From assembly GCA_001295865.1 (NCBI GenBank), contig LJHW01000034.1:16094-80093 (forward strand): a DNA stretch of 64,000 nt, written 5' to 3'. Source of the stretch: a beta proteobacterium AAP65. GTDB taxonomy: Bacteria; Pseudomonadota; Gammaproteobacteria; Burkholderiales; Burkholderiaceae_C. This document shows positions 1 through 8,510 of this stretch, one piece after another. A program made the translations under genes and the position numbers. The notes under the pieces were generated by a model. It searched no databases, was not told the origin of the DNA, and saw only the letters and a program-made list of their open reading frames with translations. The first letter of the stretch is position 1, and each line of letters starts with the position of its first letter.

Positions 1-391
1 CACCTTGGGCGTGCCCGAGATCCGCGCCGTGGGCCCGAAGACGCTGGTGCCGGGCGACCTGGCCTCGATGGGCGTGCGCGTGTGCCACAGCATGGAAGAG
101 GGCATCAAGGATGCCGACGTCATCATCATGCTGCGCCTGCAGAACGAACGCATGAGCGGCGCCATGCTGCCCAGCGCCGGCGAGTTCTTCAAGAGCTACG
201 GCCTCACGCCCGAAAAGCTGGCGCTGGCCAAACCCGACTGCATCGTCATGCACCCGGGCCCCATCAACCGCGGCGTGGAGATCGCCTCCGATGTGGCCGA
301 CGGTTCGCACAGCGTCATCCTGCCGCAGGTGACCTTCGGCATCGCGGTGCGCATGGCGGTGATGAGCACCATCGCGGGGAACCAGGCATGA
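1..391 (+). CDS. pyrB: Aspartate carbamoyltransferase, C-terminal part (cut by window start)
   Basis: Catalytic subunit of the second step of pyrimidine synthesis, which joins carbamoyl phosphate and aspartate in the cytoplasm. Only about the last 129 residues are present and the reading frame is open to the left edge. The segment HPGPINRG near the end is the substrate-binding loop typical of the class of aspartate carbamoyltransferases that pair with dihydroorotase-like subunits. The stop codon overlaps the ATG of the following dihydroorotase-like gene (ATGA), so the two are translationally coupled. Together with the inactive-looking partner this indicates a Pseudomonas-type PyrB-PyrC' holoenzyme; the holoenzyme is inference from context. 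Confidence 0.93.
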   Translation, partial: TLGVPEIRAVGPKTLVPGDLASMGVRVCHSMEEGIKDADVIIMLRLQNERMSGAMLPSAGEFFKSYGLTPEKLALAKPDCIVMHPGPINRGVEIASDVADGSHSVILPQVTFGIAVRMAVMSTIAGNQA

Positions 392-1719
392 AGATCCTCA
401 TTCGCAACGGCCGTGTCATCGACCCCGGCAATGGCAAACAAGCCGGCCGTGATGAAACCACCGACGTCTGCATCGCCAGCGGCCGCATCGTCAGCATCGG
501 CCCGGCCGGCGAGTTCAGCGCCGACCGCGTGATCGACGCCAGCGGCCTGGTGGTGGCACCCGGCCTGGTGGACCTGGCCGCGCGCCTGCGCGAGCCCGGA
601 CAAGAACACGAGGGCATGCTGGAAAGCGAGCTGGCCGCAGCAGCGGCTGGCGGTGTGACGAGCCTGGTTTGCCCGCCCGACACCGACCCGGTGCTCGACG
701 AGCCGGGCCTGGTGGAGATGCTGAAGTTCCGCGCGCGCAAGCTCAGCCGCTGCCGCGTCTTCCCGCTGGGCGCGCTGACACGCGGGCTGCAAGGCCAGGC
801 CCTCACCGAAATGGCCGAGCTGACCGAAGCCGGCTGCGTGGGCTACGCGCAGGCCGACGTGCCCGTCACCGATCAACTGGTGCTGCTGCGCGCGCTGCAG
901 TACGCGGCCACCTTCGGCTACACCGTTTGGCTGCGCCCCCTGGACGCTTGGTTGGGCAAGGGCGTGGCCGCCTCCGGTGCGCTGGCCACGCGCCTGGGCC
1001 TGAGCGGCGTGCCGGTGGTGGCCGAGACCGTGGCGCTGCACACCATCTTCGAGCTGGTGCGTGCCACGAAAGCCCGTGTGCACCTGTGCCGCCTGAGCAG
1101 CGCCGCCGGCGTGGCGCTGCTGCGCGCGGCCAAGGCCGAAGGCCTGCCGGTGACGGCCGACGTCAGCATCAACAGCCTGCACCTCACCGACGTCGACATC
1201 GGCTACTTCAACCCCGACATGCGCCTGGTGCCGCCGTTGCGCCAGGGCCCCGACCGCGCCGCGCTGCGCACCGCGCTGGCCGACGGCACGGTGGACGCGC
1301 TGGTCTCCGACCACAACCCCGTGGCCGACGACATGAAGAACCTGCCCTTTGGCGAGGCCGAGCCCGGCGCCACCGGCCTGGAACTGCTGCTCAGCCTGGC
1401 GCTGCGCTGGGGGCAAGACAGCGGCCTGCCGCTGGCCCAGACCTTGGCGCGCGTGACACAGGGCCCGGTGGCCGTGCTGGGCGATGCCTTGGGCTCGCTG
1501 GCCAGCAGCGCCGGCCGCCTCGTGGAAGGCGGCGTGGCCGATGTCTGTGTCTTCGACCCGGCCGATGAATGGACGGTGAGCCCTGGCGCGTTGGCCAGCC
1601 AGGGCAAACACACGCCGTTCTCCTTCTCGTCCACCGGCATGGCATTGCCGGGCCGCGTGCGCGCCACGCTGGTGGCCGGCACCCTGGCCTACGAGCGCAC
1701 GTCGTTCGCCCAGGCCTGA
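388..1719 (+). CDS. pyrC: Dihydroorotase-like PyrC' subunit, zinc ligands missing
   Basis: A 443-residue member of the dihydroorotase family (amidohydrolase fold). In active enzymes the first strand carries an HxH zinc pair followed by REPG; here the segment reads [10 protein letters not shown], so both histidines are gone. The later histidine of the VCHVS-type motif is arginine (LCRLS), the PHH motif is INS, and DHAPH is DHNPV. These losses match the non-catalytic PyrC' protein known from pseudomonads, which is structurally required for aspartate carbamoyltransferase assembly. The ATG overlaps the pyrB stop by four bases and the stop overlaps the plsC ATG by one base, so it sits in one operon. 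A separate active dihydroorotase should exist elsewhere in the genome (inference). Confidence 0.9.
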   Translation: MKILIRNGRVIDPGNGKQAGRDETTDVCIASGRIVSIGPAGEFSADRVIDASGLVVAPGLVDLAARLREPGQEHEGMLESELAAAAAGGVTSLVCPPDTDPVLDEPGLVEMLKFRARKLSRCRVFPLGALTRGLQGQALTEMAELTEAGCVGYAQADVPVTDQLVLLRALQYAATFGYTVWLRPLDAWLGKGVAASGALATRLGLSGVPVVAETVALHTIFELVRATKARVHLCRLSSAAGVALLRAAKAEGLPVTADVSINSLHLTDVDIGYFNPDMRLVPPLRQGPDRAALRTALADGTVDALVSDHNPVADDMKNLPFGEAEPGATGLELLLSLALRWGQDSGLPLAQTLARVTQGPVAVLGDALGSLASSAGRLVEGGVADVCVFDPADEWTVSPGALASQGKHTPFSFSSTGMALPGRVRATLVAGTLAYERTSFAQA

Positions 1720-2459
1720 TGCGGGCCTTGACCGGGGCCTGGCGCCTGCTGCGCGCCGTGCTGCACGTGCTGCACGGCATGGCGGTGATGACACGTTTCC
1801 CTCGTCTGAGTGCGGCCGAGCGCCACCAGCGCGTCCAGTGGTGGTCGGCCGGGCTGCTGCGGGCGGCGGGGCTGCGCCTGCAGGTCACCGGCGTGGCGCC
1901 CCGCGCCGGCGCCACGCTGGTGGTGGCCAACCACATCTCGTGGCTGGACATCGCGGCCATCCACGCCGCGGCGCCGCAGGTGCGCTTCGTCAGCAAGGCC
2001 GATGTGCTGCAGTGGCCGTTGCTGGGCTGGTTGATCCGTGGCGCTGGCACGCTGTTCATCGAACGTGAACGCAAGCGTGACGCCGTGCGCGTGGTGCACG
2101 CCATGGCCGAAGCGCTGCGTGCGGGCGATGCCGTGGCCGTGTTTCCCGAGGGCACCACGGGCCCCGGGCCCGAGCTGCTGCCCTTCCACGCCAACCTGCT
2201 GCAGGCGGCGATCAGCACTGGCACGCCGGTGCAGCCCGTGGTGCTGCGTTTCTCCGATGCGCACGGCCGCTTCAGCAAAGGGGTGGAGTTCCTCGGCGAG
2301 ACCACGTTGTTGCAGAGCGTGTGGCGCGTGGCCACCGCGCGCGGGCTCACGGCGCACGTGGCACTGCTGCCCCCGGTCGGCACCGAGCATGCCGACCGCC
2401 GCGCGCTGGCCGAACACCTGCGGCAACTGATCGCCGAGCGCCTGGGCGGGCCGGGCTGA
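1719..2459 (+). CDS. plsC: 1-acyl-sn-glycerol-3-phosphate acyltransferase
   Basis: A 246-residue membrane-associated acyltransferase that makes phosphatidic acid from lysophosphatidic acid. It shows the catalytic HX4D motif in NHISWLD (about residue 70) and the glycerol-phosphate binding motif FPEGTT further on, in the usual order. A hydrophobic N-terminal stretch probably anchors it to the inner membrane. Its ATG shares the final A of the preceding TGA, so it is co-translated with the pyrBC' pair; pyrB-pyrC-plsC order is common in Burkholderiales. Lysophospholipid or ornithine-lipid substrates cannot be excluded from sequence alone. Confidence 0.88.
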   Translation: MRALTGAWRLLRAVLHVLHGMAVMTRFPRLSAAERHQRVQWWSAGLLRAAGLRLQVTGVAPRAGATLVVANHISWLDIAAIHAAAPQVRFVSKADVLQWPLLGWLIRGAGTLFIERERKRDAVRVVHAMAEALRAGDAVAVFPEGTTGPGPELLPFHANLLQAAISTGTPVQPVVLRFSDAHGRFSKGVEFLGETTLLQSVWRVATARGLTAHVALLPPVGTEHADRRALAEHLRQLIAERLGGPG

Positions 2460-2534
2460 CAGGCTGTCGCGCGGCTGCCATGCGCGCGACTTCTCCCCCT
2501 TGGCGGCCGGCGCCGCAGGCTTTAGCGTCAACGC

Positions 2535-3437
2535 ATGCTGCAGTTGCTGGCTTTTGACGACGACACCGCGCTGGCGCCAGCCCTCGCCCGGGCCCTGGGC
2601 TGCCCCTGGGCGCCCGTGCAGCGCCACCGCTTCCCTGACGGCGAAACACGCCTGCGCCTGCCCCCGGCGCTGCCGCCGCAGGTGGTGGTGCTTTGCGGGC
2701 TGCAGAACCCCAACGCCAAGCTCACCGAACTCCTGCTGGCCGCTGCAGGCGCCCGCGAACTGGGCGCGCGGCAGCTCCTCCTCGTCAGCCCCTACCTGGC
2801 CTACATGCGCCAGGACCTGGCCTTCACCCCGGGCGAGGTGGTCAGCCAACGCCACCTGGGCGCCTTGCTGGCTGCGGCCTTCGAAGCCGTGGTCACGGTC
2901 GACCCGCACCTGCACCGCGTGGCCACGCTCGACGAGGTGCTGCCCGGCCGCCGCGGCCTGGCCTTGAGCGCGGCGCCGCTGCTGGGCGCACACGTGGCCC
3001 GCCACGTGCCCGGCGCGCTGCTCGTGGCCCCCGATGAAGAAGCCGGCCAGTGGGTGCGGGCCGCGGCCCAGGCGGCCGGGCTGGCGCATGCCGTCTGCCG
3101 CAAGCAGCGCCATGGCGACCGTGAGGTCGAGGTGGTGCTGCCCGATGTGGACGTGAGCGGCCGTGCCGTTGTGCTGCTGGACGACGTGGCCAGCACGGGC
3201 CGCACGCTGATCGCCGCCGCACGGGGCGCGCTCGGCGCGGGGGCGATCAGCGTCGACGTGGCCGTCACGCACGCGCTCTTCGTCGGCGCGGCTGCTGCCG
3301 AAGTGCAGGCGGCGGGCGTGCGCCATGTCTGGAGCAGCGACTGCGTGCCCCACGCCAGCAATGCCGTGAGCGTGGCGCCGCTGCTGGCCGAGGCCGTGCA
3401 GCGGCTGGCCGGCGCCTTGCCGGTGGGTGCGTCATGA
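2535..3437 (+). CDS. Ribose-phosphate pyrophosphokinase family protein (divergent, short)
   Basis: A 300-residue protein with the two-domain layout of PRPP synthetase. It has PDGE near residue 35, a YLAYMRQD segment equivalent to the ATP-binding YxxYxRQD region, a VDPHLHR segment near residue 119, and the PRPP-binding loop LLDDVASTGRTL near residue 215. The regulatory flexible loop differs from the housekeeping enzyme, and the protein is about 15 residues shorter. It probably makes PRPP from ribose 5-phosphate and ATP, or acts in salvage; the essential prs gene is normally found next to ispE, so this is likely a second paralogue. It follows plsC after 75 bp and its stop overlaps the next ATG (ATGA). 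Confidence 0.8.
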   Translation: MLQLLAFDDDTALAPALARALGCPWAPVQRHRFPDGETRLRLPPALPPQVVVLCGLQNPNAKLTELLLAAAGARELGARQLLLVSPYLAYMRQDLAFTPGEVVSQRHLGALLAAAFEAVVTVDPHLHRVATLDEVLPGRRGLALSAAPLLGAHVARHVPGALLVAPDEEAGQWVRAAAQAAGLAHAVCRKQRHGDREVEVVLPDVDVSGRAVVLLDDVASTGRTLIAAARGALGAGAISVDVAVTHALFVGAAAAEVQAAGVRHVWSSDCVPHASNAVSVAPLLAEAVQRLAGALPVGAS

Positions 3438-4651
3438 ACGCCCCGGCGCCACCGCCCCCCAACGTACCGCTGGGTGAGCTGATGGCGCTCACCGCCCCCG
3501 GTGCGCCCCTGCCTTTTGCCGTGCTGGACAGCAGGGGCCGGCTGCTGCTGGCAGCGGGCAAACAGTTGCAAGACGCCGAGCAGCTCAACGCCTTGATGGA
3601 ACGCGGCGGCTGTGTCGATCCTGTGGAAGCCGAGGCCGCCCGCGCAGCGGCCCGCGCGGCCGCTGGCGGCGGTGCGGCGGCCGCTGGTGGCGGCGGCGCC
3701 GGCACGGGCCCGGTCGTGCGCCAGCGCACGTGGTTCGACCGCATGGAGCGGCAGATCTGGGCGTTGGACGACCTGCTGCGCGGCCTGGGGCGCGGCAGCA
3801 CCCAGGCGGCACAGATCGAAGCCTTTGCCGAGGGCTACATCGCGCTGGTCGAGCGCCACCCCGATGCCGCGCTCTACCTCTGCGTGCGCCAGTACGACCG
3901 CCGTTTTGCGCTCTACGCACTCACGCACGCGCTGCACACGGCCACCGTGTCGCTGCTCACGGCCCGCCAGCTCGGCTGGGCGCCCGAGGCCCAGCGCTGC
4001 GCGGTGCGCGCCGCGCTGACCATGAACGCCTCCATCGTCGAGCTGCAGGCCCGCATGGCCGAGCAGAACGAGACGCCCAACGCGCGGCAGATGGCGCAGA
4101 TCCGCGCCCATCCGCAAGAGTCGGCGCAGCTGTTGCGCCAGGCCGGTGTGCAAGACGTCGAGTGGCTGCAGGCCATCGAGCAACACCACGAAAGGCCGGG
4201 CGGTGGCGGTTACCCGCAGGGGCTGAACGAGGTTGGCACCCAGGCGCACCTGCTGCGCGCGGCCGATGTTTTCACGGCGAAGATCAGCCCGCGCGCTTTC
4301 CGCGCGCCGCTGACCACGCAGCTCGCTGCGCGTCAGCTGTTCCAGGAAGAAAAGGGCGGGCCGGTGGCCGCGGGCCTGATCAAGGCGGTGGGCGTTTACC
4401 CGCCGGGCGATTTTGTCTGGCTGAAGAACGGCGATGCCGGCATCGTCGTGCAGCGCGCGGCGCCGGGGCGCGGTGCGGTGGTGGTGTCGCTCTTCGGCGC
4501 CAACGGCCGGCCCGTGCCCGGTTCACCGCGGCGCGACACCGCCCAGCCCGAGTTCGGCATCAGTGGGTCGCTGGCCGAAAAGGCCAACCTGCCGCGGGTG
4601 CTGCCCGAGCAGGTCTACGGCCTGCTCGATCAGGAAGCACCGCCGGCCTGA
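3434..4651 (+). CDS. Degenerate HD-GYP domain protein
   Basis: A 405-residue protein with an N-terminal region ending in an Ala/Gly-rich linker (about residues 66-92) and an HD-GYP-like domain after it. The GYP half is well kept (HHERPGGGGYP at residues 251-261), as are histidines at 165 and 168. The defining HD dyad is replaced: where active proteins have LLHDIGK this one has ALTMNAS (residues 194-200). HD-GYP enzymes hydrolyse cyclic di-GMP through metals bound by that dyad, so catalysis is doubtful and a binding or scaffold role is more likely (inference). The ATG overlaps the preceding stop by four bases. Confidence 0.8.
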   Translation: MNAPAPPPPNVPLGELMALTAPGAPLPFAVLDSRGRLLLAAGKQLQDAEQLNALMERGGCVDPVEAEAARAAARAAAGGGAAAAGGGGAGTGPVVRQRTWFDRMERQIWALDDLLRGLGRGSTQAAQIEAFAEGYIALVERHPDAALYLCVRQYDRRFALYALTHALHTATVSLLTARQLGWAPEAQRCAVRAALTMNASIVELQARMAEQNETPNARQMAQIRAHPQESAQLLRQAGVQDVEWLQAIEQHHERPGGGGYPQGLNEVGTQAHLLRAADVFTAKISPRAFRAPLTTQLAARQLFQEEKGGPVAAGLIKAVGVYPPGDFVWLKNGDAGIVVQRAAPGRGAVVVSLFGANGRPVPGSPRRDTAQPEFGISGSLAEKANLPRVLPEQVYGLLDQEAPPA

Positions 4652-4682
4652 GCCGGCCGGTGCCGTGCCTGCCGCCTTCGGT

Positions 4683-5435
4683 TCAGGCCGACTTGCCGGC
4701 GGCCTGGGCGGCCACCGCGGCGGCGGCTTTCGCGGCCGCTTCGGCGTCACCGAGGTAGTAGCTCTTCAGTGGCTTGAGCTGCGCGTCCAGCTCGTAGACG
4801 AGCGGGATGCCGTTGGGGATGTTCACGCCGACGATGGCGTCGTCAGCCACGCTGTCGAGGTACTTCACCAGCGCGCGGATGCTGTTGCCGTGGGCCGCAA
4901 TCACCACACGCTGGCCCGAGAGGATGGCCGGCGCGATGCGCTCGTTCCAGAAGGGCAGCACGCGGGCGACCGTGTCTTTCAGGCATTCGGTCAGCGGGAT
5001 CTGCTCGGGCGCCAGCTTCGCGTAGCGCGTGTCGCTGCGCTCGCTGCGCGGGTCCGTGGCTTCCAGCGCCGGCGGGGGCGTGTCGTAGCTGCGGCGCCAG
5101 ATCAGCACCTGCTCGTCGCCGTACTGCTGGGCCATGTCGGCCTTGTTCAGGCCTTGCAGCGCACCGTAGTGGCGCTCGTTCAAGCGCCAGTCGTGCTGCA
5201 CGGGCAACCAGGTGCGGTCGAGCGCGTCGAGCGCGTGCCACAGCGTCCACACCGCGCGCTTGAGCACCGAGGTGTAGGCGACGTCGAAGTCGTAGCCCGC
5301 TTCCTTCAGCAGGCGGCCGGCCTCTTGCGCCTGGCGCACACCGGTGGCCGTGAGTGGCACGTCGGTCCAGCCGGTGAAGCGGTTTTCGAGATTCCAGGTG
5401 GATTCGCCGTGGCGTATGAGGACAAGCTTGTACAT
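4683..5435 (-). CDS. gpmA: 2,3-bisphosphoglycerate-dependent phosphoglycerate mutase
   Basis: A 250-residue glycolytic enzyme interconverting 3- and 2-phosphoglycerate in the cytoplasm. The histidine nucleophile motif RHGES lies at residues 8-12, followed by NRFTGW; ERHYG and the later AAHGNS motif are also present, all diagnostic of the cofactor-dependent family. The C-terminus ends in an Ala-rich tail after the conserved GIPLVYEL region, a common beta-proteobacterial extension. It is convergent with the HD-GYP gene and divergent from the rhodanese gene, with about 59 bp between start codons; that interval holds a consensus -10 box on the opposite strand. Confidence 0.95.
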   Translation of the reverse strand: MYKLVLIRHGESTWNLENRFTGWTDVPLTATGVRQAQEAGRLLKEAGYDFDVAYTSVLKRAVWTLWHALDALDRTWLPVQHDWRLNERHYGALQGLNKADMAQQYGDEQVLIWRRSYDTPPPALEATDPRSERSDTRYAKLAPEQIPLTECLKDTVARVLPFWNERIAPAILSGQRVVIAAHGNSIRALVKYLDSVADDAIVGVNIPNGIPLVYELDAQLKPLKSYYLGDAEAAAKAAAAVAAQAAGKSA

Positions 5436-5447
5436 GGACCCGGATTC

Positions 5448-5453
5448 TATAAT
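5448..5453 (+). promoter_or_regulatory. Candidate -10 box of the rhodanese-grxC-secB-gpsA cluster
   Basis: A perfect TATAAT hexamer in the short gap between divergent gpmA and the rhodanese gene, 41 bp before the rhodanese GTG. A TTGTAC hexamer lies upstream at 5428-5433, but the 14-bp spacing is short, so the -35 assignment is weak. Confidence 0.4.
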
Positions 5454-5494
5454 TCGGGGTTTGCATAGACGCGCCTTGCAGCGCAGGCCTCCCG

Positions 5495-5971
5495 GTGAAT
5501 TTCTTTCTCGACAACTGGCCCCTCTTTGCCCTGGCGGCCACTTCTGGCGGCTTGCTGCTGTGGCCCCTGGTCAAGGGCGGCAGCGCGGCAGGCAGCGTGA
5601 GCACGGCCGAGGCGGTGCGCTTGATCAACCGCGAACGTGGTGTGCTCATCGACGTGGGTGAACCAACCGAGTACGCCGCTGGTCACGCCGCGGGTGCGCG
5701 CAACCTTCCTTTCGGTCAATTGGAAGGCCACAAGTCGCTGCCCACCAACAAGCAGCTGCCTTTGCTGGTGCTGTGTCCCACGGGTGCGCGCGCCGGCCGA
5801 GCGGCCGGGCTGCTGCGCAAGGCCGGCTACGAAAAGGCCGTGGCCGTTGCCGGGGGCACCGCGGCTTGGCGCGAGGCCAGCCTGCCGGTCGAGAAACAAG
5901 CGGCCGAGGGTGACAAGAGCGAAAAGAGTGAAAAGGCCGACAAGCCTGAGAAGGGCGGCAAGGCCGCCTGA
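5495..5971 (+). CDS. Rhodanese-like protein with N-terminal membrane anchor
   Basis: A 158-residue protein: a hydrophobic N-terminal segment (about residues 8-26), a single rhodanese domain, and a Lys/Glu/Ala-rich tail. The active-site loop is CPTGAR at about residue 91, a correctly sized loop with the sulfur-carrying cysteine, so sulfurtransferase activity is possible. The start is GTG, which places the hydrophobic segment directly at the N-terminus. It heads the cluster rhodanese-grxC-secB-gpsA, an arrangement conserved in beta- and gammaproteobacteria. The natural sulfur donor and acceptor are unknown. Confidence 0.85.
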   Translation: MNFFLDNWPLFALAATSGGLLLWPLVKGGSAAGSVSTAEAVRLINRERGVLIDVGEPTEYAAGHAAGARNLPFGQLEGHKSLPTNKQLPLLVLCPTGARAGRAAGLLRKAGYEKAVAVAGGTAAWREASLPVEKQAAEGDKSEKSEKADKPEKGGKAA

Positions 5972-6012
5972 TCGTTCAACCCCTGCTGCATCCCTGTACC
6001 GAAAGGCACCGC

Positions 6013-6279
6013 ATGAGCCCCGTGACCATGTACACCACGCAGGTCTGCCCCTTCTGCATCCGGGCCAAGGCCCTGCTCAAGCAGCGTGGTGTCGAGCAGA
6101 TCCAGGAGATCCGCATCGATCTCGACCCCGTGCAGCGCCAGCACATGATGGAGATCACCGGCCGCCGCACGGTGCCGCAGATCTTCATCGGCGAGACCCA
6201 CGTCGGTGGCTGCGACGACCTCATCGCGCTCGACCAGAAAGGCGGCCTCCTGCCGCTGCTGGGCCAGGCTGCCGGCTGA
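6013..6279 (+). CDS. grxC: Glutaredoxin 3
   Basis: An 88-residue glutathione-dependent thiol-disulfide oxidoreductase. The dithiol active site CPFC is at residues 12-15, with the TVPQIFI cis-proline strand and the GGCDDL glutathione-binding turn that identify the GrxC group. It lies 41 bp after the rhodanese gene and upstream of secB, the usual neighbourhood of grxC in proteobacteria, and is probably in the same transcript. It reduces cytoplasmic disulfides, for example of ribonucleotide reductase. Confidence 0.95.
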   Translation: MSPVTMYTTQVCPFCIRAKALLKQRGVEQIQEIRIDLDPVQRQHMMEITGRRTVPQIFIGETHVGGCDDLIALDQKGGLLPLLGQAAG

Positions 6280-6416
6280 GACGCGGGCCCCCCGTATCGC
6301 GGGGAGCTGGTGCCCGGTCCCCCGCCCGGCGCGCCGCAGGCGCTCGGCCATAATCCCGCGCTGCGGCTCGGTGCCACCTGCGGCGCCGGGCTTTGTCACC
6401 TTTGGAACCACCTCTC

Positions 6417-6887
6417 ATGGCCGACGAGACCCCCGTTTTCCAGATCCAGCGCATGTACCTGAAGGACCTGTCGCTGGAGCAACCCAATTCGCCGGCGATC
6501 CTGCTCGAGCAGGCACAGCCGCAGGTCGACATCAACCTCGGCATGGGCGCGCAGCCGGTGCAAGACGGCATCTTCGAAGTGACCGTCACCGCTACCGTCA
6601 CCACCAAGGTCAAGGACAAGGTGCTGTTCCTGGTGGAGGCCAAGCAGGCCGGCATCTTCGAGATCCGCAACGTTCCCGAAGACCAGATGCAGGGCATCAT
6701 CAGCATCGTCTGCCCGCAGATGATCTACCCCTACCTGCGCGCCATCGTCAGCGATGTCTGCACCCGTGCCGGATTCCCGCCCATCCTGCTGACGGAAGTG
6801 AACTTCCAGGCCATGTTCGAAGCGCAGCAGGCCCAGATGGCAGCCCAGGCCAACGGCGGCTCGAGCATCATCACTGGCGTGAATTAA
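6417..6887 (+). CDS. secB: Protein-export chaperone SecB
   Basis: A 156-residue tetrameric cytoplasmic chaperone that keeps preproteins unfolded and passes them to SecA. The sequence matches SecB throughout: [12 protein letters not shown] near the N-terminus, then EQPNSP, a central [12 protein letters not shown] strand, [11 protein letters not shown], and [18 protein letters not shown] near the end. The ATG at 6417 gives the standard MADE-type N-terminus; an in-frame start 24 bp upstream is not needed. It follows grxC by 137 bp and precedes gpsA, which is the conserved order. Confidence 0.96.
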   Translation: MADETPVFQIQRMYLKDLSLEQPNSPAILLEQAQPQVDINLGMGAQPVQDGIFEVTVTATVTTKVKDKVLFLVEAKQAGIFEIRNVPEDQMQGIISIVCPQMIYPYLRAIVSDVCTRAGFPPILLTEVNFQAMFEAQQAQMAAQANGGSSIITGVN

Positions 6888-6984
6888 GGGCCCCAGGCTT
6901 GTCGCTGCGCGCCTTCGCCACCCCGGAGGGGCTCTTTCCGGACCGGGGGACCCGGATCCGGGAAGGGTTGGGCGCAGCGAGCCT

Positions 6985-7986
6985 GTGAAGATCGCTGTTC
7001 TTGGCGCGGGCGCCTGGGGCACAGCGCTGGCCATGGCCGCTGCGCAGCGCCACGACACGGTGTTGTGGTCGCGCGATCCAGCCCAGGCCCAGGCCCTGGG
7101 CGCTGAGCGCCGCAACAGCCGCTACCTCGGCGAGGTTTCGCTGCCGCCGACCCTGCGCGTCACCGCCGACTTCAATGCGGCCTTGGCCCACGCGCGCGCC
7201 GGCCTCACTGTCATTGCCACGCCGATGGCAGCGTTGCGCGAACAGCTCGGCCGTTTGCCCGATGGGCGAGCGGTGCTGTGGCTGTGCAAAGGCTTCGAGG
7301 CCGGCAGCGGCGCCCTGGGCCACGAGGTGGCGCGCGAGGTGCGGCCCGCAGCTGCAGCCGGCGTGTTGTCGGGCCCCAGCTTCGCCCTCGAAGTCGCGCG
7401 CGGCCAGCCCACCGCGCTGGTGGCGGCCAGCAGCGACGGCGCGCTGTGCCAGGCGGCAGTGGCCGCCTTCCATGGCGATGGGCTGCGCGTCTACACGAGC
7501 AGTGATGTCGTGGGCGTGGAAGTGGGCGGCGCCGTGAAAAACGTGCTGGCCATTGCCACAGGCATCGTCGATGGCCTCGCCACCGGCGGCCGCGCGGGCG
7601 CGCCGGGGCTGAACGCCCGCGCCGCGCTCATCACCCGTGGCCTGGCCGAGATGACCCGCCTGGGCGTGGCGCTGGGCGCACGCCCCGACACCTTCATGGG
7701 TTTGTCGGGCCTGGGCGACCTGGTGCTCACGGCCACTGGCGATCTTTCCCGCAACCGGCGTGTCGGCCTGATGCTGGCCGCTGGGCGCAGCCTGCCCGAC
7801 ACGCTGCGCGAACTCGGCCACGTGGCCGAGGGCGTCTACAGCGCCGTGACGGTGCGCAACCGCGCCCGCGCGGTGGGTGTGGAGATGCCCATCACCGATG
7901 CCGTCTGTGAAGTGCTGGAAGGGCAGCTCAGCCCTGGCGAAGCGTTGCGCCTGCTGATGGCGCGCGACCCGCGGCCGGAAGTCTGA
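6985..7986 (+). CDS. gpsA: Glycerol-3-phosphate dehydrogenase [NAD(P)+]
   Basis: A 333-residue enzyme that reduces dihydroxyacetone phosphate to sn-glycerol 3-phosphate for phospholipid synthesis. The N-terminal Rossmann motif is [10 protein letters not shown], followed by [11 protein letters not shown], the catalytic-lysine region [15 protein letters not shown], and [15 protein letters not shown]. The start is GTG at 6985, giving KIAVLGAG as the first strand. It is the last gene of the rhodanese-grxC-secB-gpsA group and converges with trmL; a strong hairpin sits across the junction. Confidence 0.95.
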   Translation: MKIAVLGAGAWGTALAMAAAQRHDTVLWSRDPAQAQALGAERRNSRYLGEVSLPPTLRVTADFNAALAHARAGLTVIATPMAALREQLGRLPDGRAVLWLCKGFEAGSGALGHEVAREVRPAAAAGVLSGPSFALEVARGQPTALVAASSDGALCQAAVAAFHGDGLRVYTSSDVVGVEVGGAVKNVLAIATGIVDGLATGGRAGAPGLNARAALITRGLAEMTRLGVALGARPDTFMGLSGLGDLVLTATGDLSRNRRVGLMLAAGRSLPDTLRELGHVAEGVYSAVTVRNRARAVGVEMPITDAVCEVLEGQLSPGEALRLLMARDPRPEV

Positions 7987-7993
7987 TCGCGGT

Positions 7994-8031
7994 CGGGCTG
8001 CGGGGCTGTGGTGCCACGGCCCCTCAGCCCG
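7994..8031. terminator. Bidirectional hairpin between gpsA and trmL
   Basis: A long interrupted inverted repeat: CGGGCTG pairs with CAGCCCG, GGGGC with GCCCC, and GTGG with CCAC, around a two-base loop, with single mismatched positions between the arms. It lies between convergent genes and includes the trmL stop codon. There is no T-tract, so intrinsic termination is not certain; it may act as a 3' end stabiliser for both transcripts. Confidence 0.5.
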
Positions 8032-8497
8032 CAGCGCCCTCGTAGCCACACTGGCGCCAGGCCTCGAACACCGCGACCGCCACCGCATTGCTGAGGTTCA
8101 GGCTGCGCTGGCCCGGGCGCATGGGCAGGCGCACCCGCTGCGCCGGCGCAAAACTTTCGCGCAGATCGGCCGGCAGGCCGGCGGTCTCGCAGCCGAAGAC
8201 CAGCCAGTCGCCCGCCTGCCAGCGCAAAGCCGGCAGGGCCTGCGAACCGCGGGTGGTGAAGGCGAAGCAGCGCTGCGGGTCGGGGCGTTCGGTGTGCAGC
8301 AGGGCTTCCCAGGAAGCATGGCGCCGCACCGCAGCGTACTCGTGGTAGTCCAGGCCCGCGCGGCGCAGCAGCTTGTCGTCCATCGAGAAGCCCAGCGGCT
8401 CCACCAGGTGCAGGGTGCAACCGGTGTTGGCCGCCAGGCGGATCACGTTCCCGGTGTTGGGCGGTATCTCGGGGTGCACGAGCACGATGTGGAACAT
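8024..8497 (-). CDS. trmL: tRNA (cytidine/uridine-2'-O-)-methyltransferase
   Basis: A SPOUT-class methyltransferase of about 157 residues that methylates the ribose of wobble nucleotide 34 in certain leucine tRNAs. Motifs: HPEIPPNTGNVIRLAAN near the start, KLLRRAGLDYHEY, VFGCETAGLP and RSLNLSNAVAVAVFEAW at the C-terminal knot, all as in TrmL/YibK. The internal ATG at 8497 is preferred because it gives the canonical MFHIVL start; the upstream extension is not conserved-looking. It is followed upstream by the ComF-like gene on the same strand after 13 bp. Confidence 0.93.
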   Translation of the reverse strand: MFHIVLVHPEIPPNTGNVIRLAANTGCTLHLVEPLGFSMDDKLLRRAGLDYHEYAAVRRHASWEALLHTERPDPQRCFAFTTRGSQALPALRWQAGDWLVFGCETAGLPADLRESFAPAQRVRLPMRPGQRSLNLSNAVAVAVFEAWRQCGYEGAAG

Positions 8498-8510
8498 GGG
8501 GGTTCGGGTC

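Noticed and set aside
196..1794. Long minus-strand frame opposite pyrC'
   Set aside because: Shadow of the coding strand in GC-rich DNA; no family resemblance.
6951..6962. 12-bp perfect palindrome CCCGGATCCGGG before gpsA
   Set aside because: Short GC-rich palindromes are expected by chance here, and no regulator or T-run makes it meaningful.
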